A stretch of DNA of 64,000 nucleotides, from assembly GCA_016714565.1 (NCBI GenBank), contig JADKDM010000009.1, positions 124,001-188,000 on the forward strand, given 5' to 3'. Positions 51,129 to 60,310 of this stretch are shown here, in pieces. Source of the stretch: Candidatus Villigracilis propinquus (GTDB lineage Bacteria; Chloroflexota; Anaerolineae; Anaerolineales; Villigracilaceae). Position numbers and translations under genes: made by a program. Each line of letters starts with the position of its first letter. Within the stretch, counting starts at the first letter, position 1. Under the pieces are notes generated by a model, which saw nothing but the letters and a program-made list of their open reading frames with translations, made no database searches and was not told the origin of the DNA.

Positions 51129-51338
51129 CTCACCTTACGCACCCGGCCGTGATTCCCTGAGCGACAGCGAAGGGTCTCTGAGATAATCCTAGAGATTCTC
51201 ACTGCACTGGCGTGCAGCGCAAGTGTCGCTTCGCTCACGCGTGTCTGCTGCACGGTGCAGGCAGAACGACACCGCGTAGCGCGACATGTATGTCGCCCGA
51301 AAACGCGGGATAGATCTCGCGCTACCGCGTAAGGTGAG
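51129..51338. mobile_element. 210-bp TIR element related to the 1.4-kb MITE
   Basis: CTCACCTTACGC (51129-51140) and GCGTAAGGTGAG (51327-51338) are perfect inverse complements and match the ends of the element at 1375-1458. The interior is GC-rich with several small inverted repeats (GCACTGGCGTGCAGCGC; GTGTCGCTTCGCTCACGC), unlike the short element. No direct repeat flanks it. It encodes no protein, so it would depend on a transposase elsewhere. Confidence 0.6.
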
Positions 51339-51438
51339 TTCATTATTCGGGGGAGTAGCCTTGTTCTGAAACGGCAATCTATTTTACAAAATTGCCAGTC
51401 ACAATTCAGATATACTGACTTATAATTTTAGAAATCTT

Positions 51439-54400
51439 ATGACAGTTGTGAAAAGCAGTTCAGGTGAAAGAAAAACCATTGCCGTGCTTGGGGCGCAGTT
51501 GACACGCGCTTGGGGTGCCGAATTTATGGCGGGCGTGTTGGATTCTGCCAGAGCGCAGGATGTGAATGTGGTTTATTTCGTAGGCGGGAGACCGGTGGCC
51601 ATTGCCGCACCCGCTCATGAGGGACGTTCCTACGGTCTGTACGACCTGATCAAACCCGGCAAGTTTGACGGTCTCATCTTCTCTGCGGATATGGGCCACG
51701 GTTCCTCTGAGGAAGACATCAAGAATTTCTGTCTCTCCTTTGCGCCCACGCCGATCGTATCCTATTCGGTTCCGGCGGAAGGGGTTACTTCCATCATGGC
51801 GGATAATGTGGGTGGAATGCGCTCGGTGATCCGCCATTTGATCGAAGTACATGGATACAAACGGATCGCATTTCTGCGCGGCGCCCAAGGACAATTGGAA
51901 GCAGACCAGCGCTTTAACGCTTATAAAGAAGAATTATCAGTCCACAACATCAGATTCGATGAGCACCTTGTGATAGAGGGAGATTACACCCCGGAGAGCG
52001 GGCGTGCCGCAGTCCGCACTTTGCTGGATGAGCGCGGCATTCAGGTGCAAGCCATTGCCGCATCCAATGACCGCATGGCATTTGGCGTGCTGGAAATGCT
52101 TCAGCAGCGCGGCATTCGCGTGCCGGAGATGATCGCCATCACCGGCTTTGACGATGTCAGCGACGCCCAATCCATGGGAGTGCCGTTGACCACGGTACAT
52201 CAATCTTTTTATGAAGCCGGTCAGATGACCTTTGAAACATTGTTAAAGCGCATGGACGGGCAAGAGGCGGGCGAATTAAATATGTTGCCATCCAACCTTG
52301 TGGTGCGTTGGTCCTGCGGATGCCTGCCCGAGAGCATAAAAAGAGCTGTGGTATTAACGAAGGAAGTGGCTCACACCGCGCGGCTGGAGAACAAACGTGA
52401 AGCTGCCATCCGTGCCTTGTTTGGCGCGGCGGGCATCCCAGAAACCGACCCGGCAAAAGAACAATATGTGGATGTCTTCGGGCGCACCTGGAACGTATTC
52501 CTCGCCAGCCTGCGCGAAACAGACACGAGCGATGCCTTCCTCAAAATGATACAAACCACCATGGAAGTGCTGCAAAAGAACGGCTACGATTTCAGCGTCT
52601 GGCACAATGTGTTATCCACGTTCAGAAAATATGCGCTGGGCGGTATTTCAAGCAGTACCACCATGTTACATGCCGAAAATCTCTTTCAGCAGGCGCGTAT
52701 TCTGGTGGGCGAATTATCCCAGCGGGCACAGGCCTATCGCCGGATGCAATCCGAGCAAAAAGAGGAACTTCTAAACAACTTTAGCTTTTCCATGGCGCCC
52801 GCCATGACACTGGAGGGAATCGGCGAGGCCATCTCAAAACATTTCCCCCTGCTTGGGTTGCAAAGCTGGTACGTCATGTTCTACAGTGATGTCAAAACGC
52901 CGGGTTCCATTTCGTCCCCCCCGCCGGAAAGTTACCGTCTGTTGCTGCAATATGATGAGAAGAAATTCCAGATTCCAAGGGAAAAAACCACGCTCGGGAC
53001 GGGACGCCTTGCCCCGCGTGGAAAGACCCCCGAAGACCGCCGCTACGACGCCGTGGTCATGCCGCTTGTGCTGGCAAGCAACCGCTTCGGTTTCATGTGG
53101 GTGGAAATGGGTCCTGATGACTGGGATATTTATGTCCGCTTGAAGAACCTGCTTTCCAGCGCTCTCCTGCGGACCATGCTTGTGCAGCAGCGCGAACAGG
53201 CTCAGAAAGAAGTGGAACGTCTGTTGGGTGAGGCGCGTGAACGGGCTGTGGAATTGGCCCGCGCGCGGGATGTGGCGGAAAAAGCCGCAGCGCAAAACGC
53301 AAAGCTATTTGAGTCCGAGCAGGATCGGCGTCGCGCAGCGGAGGCGCTGGCACGATCCTCCCGCCAATTATCCTCGCTGACTACCATCGAAAAATTACCG
53401 CAGCAGATCCTCGAACAGTTAAAACAAGTGCTGGCCTTTGACCGCGCCATTTTATTCATGGAAGATGTCAACGGCACGCCGCACATCCGCTCGAATTATG
53501 GAATGCCGGAAAATGTTGACCTGAAGGAATTCCAGTTGAAGACCGGGGAGTTGGATTTTTACAAGACCGTGGTTCGAAAAGGGGAAACCCTTCTGATCCA
53601 CAATATTGATGAGGTCAGTGGATGGAGCCAGCCCCCCTGGCTGCCGCATGACCGCTCCTGGCTGGGTGTGCCGCTTTATTCAAAAGATAATGTGGTTGGC
53701 CTGCTCGCACTGGGACGCGCTAAACATTCCTTTAACGAAGATGACAGCCTGCTCGTGACCACCTTTGCCATGCAGGCCACCGTTGCGCTGGAGAATGCCC
53801 GTCTGTACGATGAAGTAACGGGGATCAACCAACTCATGGAACGCATGGTCACCGAACGTGTGGAGGATCTGAACAAGGCATATAACACGCTCGCACAGCA
53901 CGACAAAAACAAATCCTCTTTCATTCAAGTGGCCGCGCATGAACTGCGCACGCCGCTTACCGTGATCAAAGGCTATCTCGGCATGTTAAAGGGAGATGAC
54001 ATGATCCAGAATAATCCGATGCTCCTGCAAGCCATTGAAGGCGTGATGCAGGGCACGAACCGTCTGCACCAGATCGTGAACAGCATGTTGGATGTGGCGC
54101 GCCTGGACAATCAGGTGATCAACCCGCATGTGGAAGCGGTGAGTCTGGGATTGATCCTACGGCTGGTCCACAAGGATTATGTGAAAGACCTTGCGCTTCG
54201 TACTATGACCTTTGAACTGGATGAGACCATCAAGGATATTCCCCCGCTGCTGGCTGACCCTGAACTGCTCAAAAAGGCGCTGGATCATGTAATCGTCAAC
54301 GCCATCAAATTCACGCCGGACGGCGGCTCGATTAATGTCTCCGCGAAAGTGGTGGAAGATGCGCGCCAGGGCAAAATGGCCGAGATCAGCGTGAAAGATA

Positions 54401-54645
54401 GCGGCATCGGCATTGACCCGGAATACCACAAGATCATTTTTGAAAAGTTGTATCAATTGGGGAAGGTGGAACTGCATTCCTCCAGCCGCACAAATTACAA
54501 AGGTGGAGGCGCGGGGTTGGGGCTGGCCATTGCAGCGGGTATTGTCAAGGCGTTTCAGGGAAGCATTTGGGTGGAAAGCATGGGCCATGACGAAGAGAAT
54601 TTCCACGGAAGCACTTTTATCATCCGCCTGCCGCTGGCGAAGTAA
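51439..54645 (+). CDS. Histidine kinase with a cytoplasmic LacI-type ligand-binding domain
   Basis: A 1068-residue protein. Residues ~10-290 are a type-1 periplasmic-binding fold as in LacI/PurR (KTIAVLGAQLTRAWGAEFM; IAITGFDDVSDAQSMGVPLTTV), without the DNA-binding head and without a signal peptide. It ends in RWSCGCLPE. A ~330-residue linker follows, then a coiled coil (~590-650), GAF (~655-800), the H-box FIQVAAHELRTPLTVIKGYL (His ~835), and an HATPase domain (VIVNAIKFTPDGG; KDSGIGIDPEYHKI; GAGLGLAIAAGIVK). It would sense a small molecule in the cytoplasm. A TATAAT box lies 12 nt before the ATG. Confidence 0.85.
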   Translation: MTVVKSSSGERKTIAVLGAQLTRAWGAEFMAGVLDSARAQDVNVVYFVGGRPVAIAAPAHEGRSYGLYDLIKPGKFDGLIFSADMGHGSSEEDIKNFCLSFAPTPIVSYSVPAEGVTSIMADNVGGMRSVIRHLIEVHGYKRIAFLRGAQGQLEADQRFNAYKEELSVHNIRFDEHLVIEGDYTPESGRAAVRTLLDERGIQVQAIAASNDRMAFGVLEMLQQRGIRVPEMIAITGFDDVSDAQSMGVPLTTVHQSFYEAGQMTFETLLKRMDGQEAGELNMLPSNLVVRWSCGCLPESIKRAVVLTKEVAHTARLENKREAAIRALFGAAGIPETDPAKEQYVDVFGRTWNVFLASLRETDTSDAFLKMIQTTMEVLQKNGYDFSVWHNVLSTFRKYALGGISSSTTMLHAENLFQQARILVGELSQRAQAYRRMQSEQKEELLNNFSFSMAPAMTLEGIGEAISKHFPLLGLQSWYVMFYSDVKTPGSISSPPPESYRLLLQYDEKKFQIPREKTTLGTGRLAPRGKTPEDRRYDAVVMPLVLASNRFGFMWVEMGPDDWDIYVRLKNLLSSALLRTMLVQQREQAQKEVERLLGEARERAVELARARDVAEKAAAQNAKLFESEQDRRRAAEALARSSRQLSSLTTIEKLPQQILEQLKQVLAFDRAILFMEDVNGTPHIRSNYGMPENVDLKEFQLKTGELDFYKTVVRKGETLLIHNIDEVSGWSQPPWLPHDRSWLGVPLYSKDNVVGLLALGRAKHSFNEDDSLLVTTFAMQATVALENARLYDEVTGINQLMERMVTERVEDLNKAYNTLAQHDKNKSSFIQVAAHELRTPLTVIKGYLGMLKGDDMIQNNPMLLQAIEGVMQGTNRLHQIVNSMLDVARLDNQVINPHVEAVSLGLILRLVHKDYVKDLALRTMTFELDETIKDIPPLLADPELLKKALDHVIVNAIKFTPDGGSINVSAKVVEDARQGKMAEISVKDSGIGIDPEYHKIIFEKLYQLGKVELHSSSRTNYKGGGAGLGLAIAAGIVKAFQGSIWVESMGHDEENFHGSTFIIRLPLAK

Positions 54646-54650
54646 CGTTT

Positions 54651-54685
54651 GCGGTTATTCGAGAGCAGAGCCTCCGAATAACCGC
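54651..54685. terminator. Bidirectional hairpin between convergent genes
   Basis: GCGGTTATTCG (54651-54661) and CGAATAACCGC (54675-54685) pair perfectly. It lies between the kinase stop and the stop of the convergent membrane gene. It has no long T run. Confidence 0.6.
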
Positions 54686-54700
54686 ATTGGTACTCGGGGG

Positions 54701-55435
54701 CTATCGGGCCTCATTCCCATTACTGTTTGAAACTACATCGTCGCTGAATATCCGATTGAGCTGATCGCGCAACGGGGAAAGGATACCAATATGCATAAGC
54801 ATCAATGCAGAGAGGGAGATCATGACGATGAAGATCGTAAAATCACCAAGCAGCATCCACCCATTTGGGTTGTTGGTAAAAACATAGCGATAGATAATGA
54901 CGAACAACTGCAAGACGCTGATGACCAGCAGCGGAATGGCAAAGGGACGCAAGTCATGCTCCTCCACCAGCAGATGCAGGCAGATCAACACAAACAACCC
55001 ACCGAGCAGCATCAACAAATACGCCCAAAAGTGCAGGGCATCATAGGCCTGCATATATAGTTTTTGAATGACCTTGATATACAAGAGACCTACCGCAGCA
55101 AGGCACACCCAGGAATATATCTTGATGACAATGGGATAGACCAGATTTCCGAAACCGCGAATACTTGCCAGACCAATCCCCCAACCGAAGAAGAACGCAA
55201 ATCCCAGCACAACGATCTTCACCAGCATCCCTTCCAGGCTATTGGCGAGGCCGTCATTAAATATATCGAATATCAATCTTGTCGCGCCTAGCATGGACAT
55301 GGTCAACGCGGCCAGGCTGACAAGCATGGTAACCAGGCTCAACATTCCCCGCGTATCCACACCGTTTTTTTTCGGCTGAGTTTTCGTTTCTACAAACGGC
55401 TGAACGTGGGGTAGTGACTTTTGAGGTTCCGTCAT
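54701..55435 (-). CDS. Polytopic membrane protein, unknown function
   Basis: A 244-residue protein with about seven helices (~30-55, ~70-95, ~108-125, ~135-160, ~165-185, ~195-215). It has a polar N-terminus (TEPQKSLPHVQPFVETKTQPKK). LASIRGFGNLVYPIVIKIYSW (in part) and VVEEHDLRPFAIP-like loops (LVEEHDLRPFAIP) are seen. ATG 55435 is chosen over an upstream TTG at 55450. I do not recognise the family. Confidence 0.55.
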   Translation of the reverse strand: MTEPQKSLPHVQPFVETKTQPKKNGVDTRGMLSLVTMLVSLAALTMSMLGATRLIFDIFNDGLANSLEGMLVKIVVLGFAFFFGWGIGLASIRGFGNLVYPIVIKIYSWVCLAAVGLLYIKVIQKLYMQAYDALHFWAYLLMLLGGLFVLICLHLLVEEHDLRPFAIPLLVISVLQLFVIIYRYVFTNNPNGWMLLGDFTIFIVMISLSALMLMHIGILSPLRDQLNRIFSDDVVSNSNGNEAR

Positions 55436-55468
55436 ATCTATAACTCCCAACCTGTACGGTTTTTAACG

Positions 55469-56374
55469 CTATTTCATTTTTTCACGAAAATCGTAAATCC
55501 CATCATTGACCGCCCAGCGCGCGCTGCATTTTTGGCAAAGCAGGTGATTCTGTTTATCCTTCAAATCGCCGCTGCCACAGATGGGGCATTTGAACAGACC
55601 GATCACGTTCAAGGGAATCTCCACTTTTTGCGTTTCGCCGCTCACTTTGGCTTTCACAAACACGCTGGGGGTCACCTGAAACAGCGCACCCGTCGGCTGG
55701 AAGAGACCATCCAATGCGGCGAGCAACCTGGCTGGGATAAGGCGCTTCAGAAACCCAAGGCGAAAATGTGAGACGGTGAGCGTCTTTTCAATGGTAAAAC
55801 CAAGCTCACCCAGCCAATTGCGGATGGCCTTTGGATGAAAGTCAAAATTCAATTTGACGAATTCCACAGGTTCCAGCGTGAACGGATTCCAATCCTGCTT
55901 GCCAATCAGATACCGCAAAATGGACTTGAGGTTCAGCTTGTTCGCAAACTCAAGAATAAAGACCCCGCTGGGTTGTAATATGTTCCGCACCTGGCTCAAG
56001 GCCTTTGGAGCATCCGCCATGTGATGCAGGGCACGGATCATCGTGGCAGAATCAAACAAACGGTCATGAAAAGGGAGGCGGTAAATATCCGCGGCCACAT
56101 AGATGAATTGGTCGGAGCGTCCAAGCCGTTGCTGGGCCTGTGCCAGTTGGGTGGTCGAATAATCCAAAAGCACGATGCGCTCAAAGCCTTTGTAGCGCGG
56201 CGTGTTGCGGCCCGCGCCAGCACCAAGCTCAAGCATGAGCTTTCCGGTCTTTGGGAGCATCCGTTTCAAGGCAATGGCTTCGCTGCGGTCTTCGTATTCG
56301 CGTCCGCCCTGCTCCCAAAAGGATTGCTGGTAATCGGAGCCTTCGTAGTTACAAACAGGAGGGGTAGTGGTCAT
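55469..56374 (-). CDS. SAM-dependent methyltransferase with a C-terminal Trm112-like zinc ribbon
   Basis: A 301-residue protein. The class I Rossmann domain has motif I LMLELGAGAGRNTPRY (~45-60), post-I LLDYS, and FDSATMIRALHHMADAPKAL (~107-126). The C-terminal ~45 residues form a Trm112-like ribbon: CPICGSGDL...CQKCSARWAVNDGIYDFR (in part). Such fusions act as small-molecule methyltransferases. The substrate is unknown. Met at 56374 is preferred over 56416 because the first 14 residues of the longer form fall outside the domain. Confidence 0.78.
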   Translation of the reverse strand: MTTTPPVCNYEGSDYQQSFWEQGGREYEDRSEAIALKRMLPKTGKLMLELGAGAGRNTPRYKGFERIVLLDYSTTQLAQAQQRLGRSDQFIYVAADIYRLPFHDRLFDSATMIRALHHMADAPKALSQVRNILQPSGVFILEFANKLNLKSILRYLIGKQDWNPFTLEPVEFVKLNFDFHPKAIRNWLGELGFTIEKTLTVSHFRLGFLKRLIPARLLAALDGLFQPTGALFQVTPSVFVKAKVSGETQKVEIPLNVIGLFKCPICGSGDLKDKQNHLLCQKCSARWAVNDGIYDFREKMK

Positions 56375-56419
56375 AGGGAGGATAGTGTAGTAGTTTTTTT
56401 GCTTTTGGTCAAACAATCA

Positions 56420-56452
56420 AATAGTCGAACGGCCTACGGCCGTTCGACTATT
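56420..56452 (-). terminator. Perfect 15-bp hairpin downstream of ugd
   Basis: AATAGTCGAACGGCC (56420-56434) and GGCCGTTCGACTATT (56438-56452) are exact complements with loop TAC. On the minus strand it is followed by T-rich TGATTGTTTG. It lies between the ugd stop and the methyltransferase start, which suits a terminator. Confidence 0.65.
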
Positions 56453-56535
56453 GAAATACGGGGAAATTTTTGGTACACGAATCGAGCGGAAATTGACAGA
56501 AAAAAGCTAAAAATCTGTGTTTTCCATGTACAGTT

Positions 56536-57834
56536 TTACGCTCTGCCAATGGCGCGGTAGGTGAAGCCCATTTCGCGCATGATCGCGGGATCGTAGATAT
56601 TCCGTCCATCGTAAATGACGGGGGACTTGAGCAAACCCTTCACTTTTTCGAGGTCAAGCTGCTTAAATTCGTTCCATTCAGTGACAACCATGAGCGCGTC
56701 GCAGTCCTTCGCCATTTTGTACGGCTCATCGAAGAAGTCCACCGCAGGCAGAATGGGACGGGCAACTTCCATTGCAACTGGGTCATATGCACGGACCTTC
56801 GCGCCAGCCTTGATCAACTCCGCAGAAATATCGATCGAGGGGGCATCGCGCATGTCGTCGGTGTTGGGCTTGAAAGCGAGGCCAAGCAAGCCGATGGTCT
56901 TGCCTTTCAAACTTCCACCGACCATCTTTTGAACATGTTCCACGGCAGCCTTACGGCGGTCATAGTTGACTTCCATCACATCGTTCAAAATGCGGGGATT
57001 GAGTCCCTTTTCCTTGGCCATGAAGGCCAGCGCTTCCACATCCTTCGGGAAGCAGGAGCCGCCCCAGCCGAGACCAGCATCCAAAAAGTGACGTCCGATG
57101 CGCGCATCGTAGCCCATGCCCGCGGCCACTTCCTTCACATCCGCGCCAACGAGTTCGCACAGGTCGGCTAATTCGTTCATGAAGGAAATTTTCGTAGCGA
57201 GGAAGGCGTTGCTGGCGTATTTGATCATTTCTGCGGTGCGCAGGTCGGTGATGACGATGGGAGCACGCAGAGGCAAATGCAGGTGAGCCACCTTGTTAGC
57301 GGCGTCCTTATCGGTAGAACCGATGACCGTACGGTGCGGGTTGGTGAAGTCGCCGATGGCAGACCCTTCACGTAAGAATTCGGGGCAGGACACCACGGAA
57401 AATTGAATCGGCTTGAGTTGGGCACCCTTTACAATGTCGGCAACCCAGTCACCGGTCCCGATCGGAACCGTGGATTTGTTGATGATGACCAGCGGGGCGG
57501 TCATATTCTCCGCGATGGATTTGGCGGCGGCGGCTACGTATTGCAAGTCTGCGGCGCCTTCTGCATCGGAGGGAGTACCCACCGCAATGAAGGCGTATTC
57601 GGCATTCTTCAAAGCCTCCTTGTAGGAAGTGGTGAAAATGATACGCCCGCCATTTACATTGCGTTTGACCAGTTCATCCAACCCTGGCTCATAAATAGGC
57701 ATAATGCCTTTTTTGAGATTTTCCACGCGCTGTTCGTTCACATCCAAAGCGACTACGCGATTGCCGAGATCAGCAAAACACGCAGCAGTAACCAGACCGA
57801 CGTATCCTACGCCAACAACACAAATTTGTTTCAT
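56536..57834 (-). CDS. ugd: UDP-glucose 6-dehydrogenase
   Basis: A 432-residue enzyme that oxidises UDP-glucose to UDP-glucuronate with two NAD+. The start MKQICVVGVGYVGLVTAACFA, VGTPSDAEGAADLQYV, and the catalytic Cys in GLGWGGSCFPKDVEAL (~253-268) are typical of the Ugd/TuaD branch. GLAFKPNTDDMRDAPS follows. It supplies the UDP-GlcA used by the epimerase at 376, so the two loci probably feed one polysaccharide. Confidence 0.92.
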   Translation of the reverse strand: MKQICVVGVGYVGLVTAACFADLGNRVVALDVNEQRVENLKKGIMPIYEPGLDELVKRNVNGGRIIFTTSYKEALKNAEYAFIAVGTPSDAEGAADLQYVAAAAKSIAENMTAPLVIINKSTVPIGTGDWVADIVKGAQLKPIQFSVVSCPEFLREGSAIGDFTNPHRTVIGSTDKDAANKVAHLHLPLRAPIVITDLRTAEMIKYASNAFLATKISFMNELADLCELVGADVKEVAAGMGYDARIGRHFLDAGLGWGGSCFPKDVEALAFMAKEKGLNPRILNDVMEVNYDRRKAAVEHVQKMVGGSLKGKTIGLLGLAFKPNTDDMRDAPSIDISAELIKAGAKVRAYDPVAMEVARPILPAVDFFDEPYKMAKDCDALMVVTEWNEFKQLDLEKVKGLLKSPVIYDGRNIYDPAIMREMGFTYRAIGRA

Positions 57835-57877
57835 AAGTTTTCCTCTTGATTGAAAAGATTTTTGAAATGAACTACCA

Positions 57878-58255
57878 TTACTTAACCTTACTCAGCCAGT
57901 AATCCACAGATTCTACGAGGTCGAGCAGGTCCATGGGTTTGGTAATGTATTCGTCACAGCCAGCATCCATGGCACGTTGACGATCGGCAGGCAGAACGTG
58001 CGCAGTAAGCGCGATCATGGGAATGGAGGCGGTGCGCGCATCGTTTTTGATCAGATGCATGGCGGTCCAACCATCCATTTCGGGCATGGCAAGGTCCATG
58101 ATGATCAGGTCGGGCAATTGCTTGGTGGCGGCATTCACCCCATCGCGCCCGTTCATCGCCAGAAAAGTATCGTAGCCGTTCTTTTCAAGGATGAAGCGCA
58201 CAAGCTCATAGGTGTCCATATTATCCTCAACGACGAGGATATGACCTTTGCTCAT
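57878..58255 (-). CDS. Single-domain response regulator
   Basis: A 125-residue CheY-like receiver. The acidic pair is VVEDN (10-12), the phospho-acceptor is Asp54 (IIMDLAMPEMDGW), and the switch Lys is in EYITKPMD (~106). It has no output domain, so it acts by protein contact or within a phosphorelay. TATATT lies 6 nt before the ATG. It is divergent from the GT4 gene. Confidence 0.9.
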   Translation of the reverse strand: MSKGHILVVEDNMDTYELVRFILEKNGYDTFLAMNGRDGVNAATKQLPDLIIMDLAMPEMDGWTAMHLIKNDARTASIPMIALTAHVLPADRQRAMDAGCDEYITKPMDLLDLVESVDYWLSKVK

Positions 58256-58313
58256 CGCTTAAATATACTACGTCTCTTAAATGCGGGCAATGTGTAGATA
58301 CTACCCACATGGG

Positions 58314-58319
58314 TATAAT
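58314..58319 (+). promoter_or_regulatory. -10 box of the second GT4 gene, near-leaderless
   Basis: TATAAT lies 6 nt before the ATG at 58326. It faces away from a TATATT at 58262-58267 that serves the divergent response-regulator gene. Confidence 0.5.
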
Positions 58320-58325
58320 CAACCT

Positions 58326-59516
58326 ATGCGACTGCTTTTTGTAACCGATGCCCGTTCCCCTATTTCTCAAAACTGGATGCGTTTTTTCGCAAATCGAGGT
58401 GATGAAGTCTTTATCGCCACCACCTTCCAAAGTGCGGATATGGATTTCCCTGTTAAGCGGATGGTGTTTACACCTGTGGCTTTTAGCGCAGCCAAGAAGC
58501 AGTCTTCCCGTCCGGGCTCCGCCTCTTCCCGGACCTTGGGCCTGCGTACGCTTATCAGACAGTGGTTCGGCCCCCTCACCATTCCCCGCTCCGCGAAAAA
58601 ATTACGCGCCTTCATCAAAGAAGTGCAGCCGGATATTATCCACGCGATGCGCGTGCCGTATGAGGGCATGTTGACGGCGAAGGCGCTGAGCAATATGGGA
58701 CGGGGAGACCCCGCCCCTACGCCACCGAAGTTCGTTGTATCCATCTGGGGCAATGACTTTACACTACACGCCCCGTCCACGCCTTTGATGAGGTGGTACA
58801 CACGGCTGACGATGAGCAAGGTCCACGCCCTGCACGCGGATGTGGAACGCGATATACGCCTCGCAAGGGAGTGGGGCCTCAGCGAAGAAAAAGCCACTTT
58901 GGTGGCACCAGGCAACGGCGGAATCCGAAGCGATGTTTTTCATCAATCGGAAGAATTGGTAAAAGATCCTGTCATTATCAACCCGCGCGGGATTCGGCCT
59001 TACGTCCGCAACGATGTTTTTTTCAAATCCATTCCGCTGGTGCTGGCAAAGCGGAGTGATGCGCGGTTTTTGTGTACGGGGATGCAGGGCGAGGCGCAGG
59101 TGATGGAGTGGATTCAGGAGTTGGGAGTCGAACATGCGGTGGAGTTGCTGCCGCTCATCCCGCACGCGGAGATGGGCGAGGTTTTTCGCGGTGCGCAGAT
59201 CGTGGTTTCGCCAGCCGTTCACGATGGCACGCCAAATTCGTTGATCGAGGGGATGGCGTGCGGGTGTTTCCCAGTGGCGGGTGATCTTGAGTCCATCCGC
59301 GAGTGGATCACGCATGGACAAAACGGCCTGCTCGTGAACCCGAACGACCCGCAGTCCATTGCGGATGCGATCCTGCTGGGACTGGAACGAGAAGACCTGC
59401 GACGTGATGCCGCAGGCCTGAATGCAAAGATTATCTCCGCTCGCGCGGATTTTGGGGTGAATATGGGGAGGGTGGTGGAATGGTATGAGGGAGTGTGTAA
59501 ACAGGTAAACACGTAG
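58326..59516 (+). CDS. GT4 family glycosyltransferase
   Basis: A 396-residue GT-B enzyme. It has an N-terminal acceptor domain (MRLLFVTDARSPISQNWMRFF) and a donor domain with GGIRSDVFHQSEEL and SPAVHDGTPNSLIEGMACGCFPVAG (in part, ~298-322), the EX7E-like motif. The final residues CKQVNT are encoded by the left arm of a long palindrome (59497-59556). Met at 58326 is chosen because a TATAAT lies just upstream and the earlier frame start runs through it. The acceptor is unknown. Confidence 0.8.
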   Translation: MRLLFVTDARSPISQNWMRFFANRGDEVFIATTFQSADMDFPVKRMVFTPVAFSAAKKQSSRPGSASSRTLGLRTLIRQWFGPLTIPRSAKKLRAFIKEVQPDIIHAMRVPYEGMLTAKALSNMGRGDPAPTPPKFVVSIWGNDFTLHAPSTPLMRWYTRLTMSKVHALHADVERDIRLAREWGLSEEKATLVAPGNGGIRSDVFHQSEELVKDPVIINPRGIRPYVRNDVFFKSIPLVLAKRSDARFLCTGMQGEAQVMEWIQELGVEHAVELLPLIPHAEMGEVFRGAQIVVSPAVHDGTPNSLIEGMACGCFPVAGDLESIREWITHGQNGLLVNPNDPQSIADAILLGLEREDLRRDAAGLNAKIISARADFGVNMGRVVEWYEGVCKQVNT

Positions 59517-59556
59517 TCATGTAAACAAGTACACAGGTTTGTGTTTACCTGTTTAC
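59497..59556. repeat. GTAAACAGGTAAACAC palindrome overlapping the gene end
   Basis: GTAAACAGGTAAACAC (59497-59512) and GTGTTTACCTGTTTAC (59541-59556) are exact inverse complements around a 28-nt centre that itself carries GTAAACAAGTACACAGG. The left arm encodes the last residues of the glycosyltransferase. Confidence 0.65.
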
Positions 59557-59584
59557 TTATCTACCAATTTACTCACCCACGCCC

Positions 59585-59803
59585 TTACATTTCCCGCGGC
59601 TCTCGCAATGATTCCAGCCGGTTGCGTAATTCAATGCGGCGCGAATCCGCCGAGTGACGGATGTCGTTCATGAAAACCTGACCACGGTCACGGAGCTGAC
59701 CGCGCAGTTGTTCACCAGATTCAGGGGCAAGCAGTAACGCCATCACCCCGCCCACCAACGCGCCAGTGAAAATCCCGATCAAAAAGCCAAACATTCTTCG
59801 CAT
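59585..59803 (-). CDS. YtxH domain protein
   Basis: A 72-residue protein. One membrane helix (~5-25, FGFLIGIFTGALVGGVMALLL) is followed directly by APESGEQLRGQLRDRG, the YtxH signature, and then a charged helix. The function is unknown; members are often stress-linked. RBS GAAGGAGA precedes the ATG. Confidence 0.8.
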   Translation of the reverse strand: MRRMFGFLIGIFTGALVGGVMALLLAPESGEQLRGQLRDRGQVFMNDIRHSADSRRIELRNRLESLREPREM

Positions 59804-59922
59804 GTGAATTTCTCCTTCACGAAAATTATTTATCGAATACTCAAATTATACCCGTGACGGGCATTCTATACTGCTGAGTTTCAGGGAATGGTCTATATCT
59901 TTTTCAGGCAAAGACTGGCATT

Positions 59923-60216
59923 TTACAAACCAAACTCAAGCCGTATCGTCACGTTATCGTCCACTTCAAGGTTTTCTGATTTCTGGACGCTCTTTCTGAT
60001 GGGCACAAGATAACGGCCATCTTTTGGGAACAGGGAAGTCTTCCATTCCGTTTTGCCAATCCGCACATAGACGGGGATCACTCCCCATCCATACGTCACA
60101 CTGGCCGAGATCGATTTTATTTCACGGCTCGGCTCTTCCGGGACGGCAACGAAGAGAAAAGGGGCTGGACCGCGCCAATAGAAAATTACGCCTTTGAATT
60201 CGATGATCATTGGCAT
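59923..60216 (-). CDS. DUF1905 family protein
   Basis: A 97-residue beta-barrel-like protein. WRGPAPFLFVAVPEEPSREI (~14-33), YGWGVIPVYVRIGKTEWKTSLFPKDGRYLVPIRKSVQ (in part) match DUF1905. It is of unknown function and often fused to a YdeI domain, which is missing here. Confidence 0.82.
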   Translation of the reverse strand: MPMIIEFKGVIFYWRGPAPFLFVAVPEEPSREIKSISASVTYGWGVIPVYVRIGKTEWKTSLFPKDGRYLVPIRKSVQKSENLEVDDNVTIRLEFGL

Positions 60217-60310
60217 AGTATATCAAACGCCCAACATCGAAACCAAAAAAGAAACAGGCCCATTTTCAGACAAACTTTTAATACCAAAATCCCTCTTTTT
60301 ATGTCATAAT

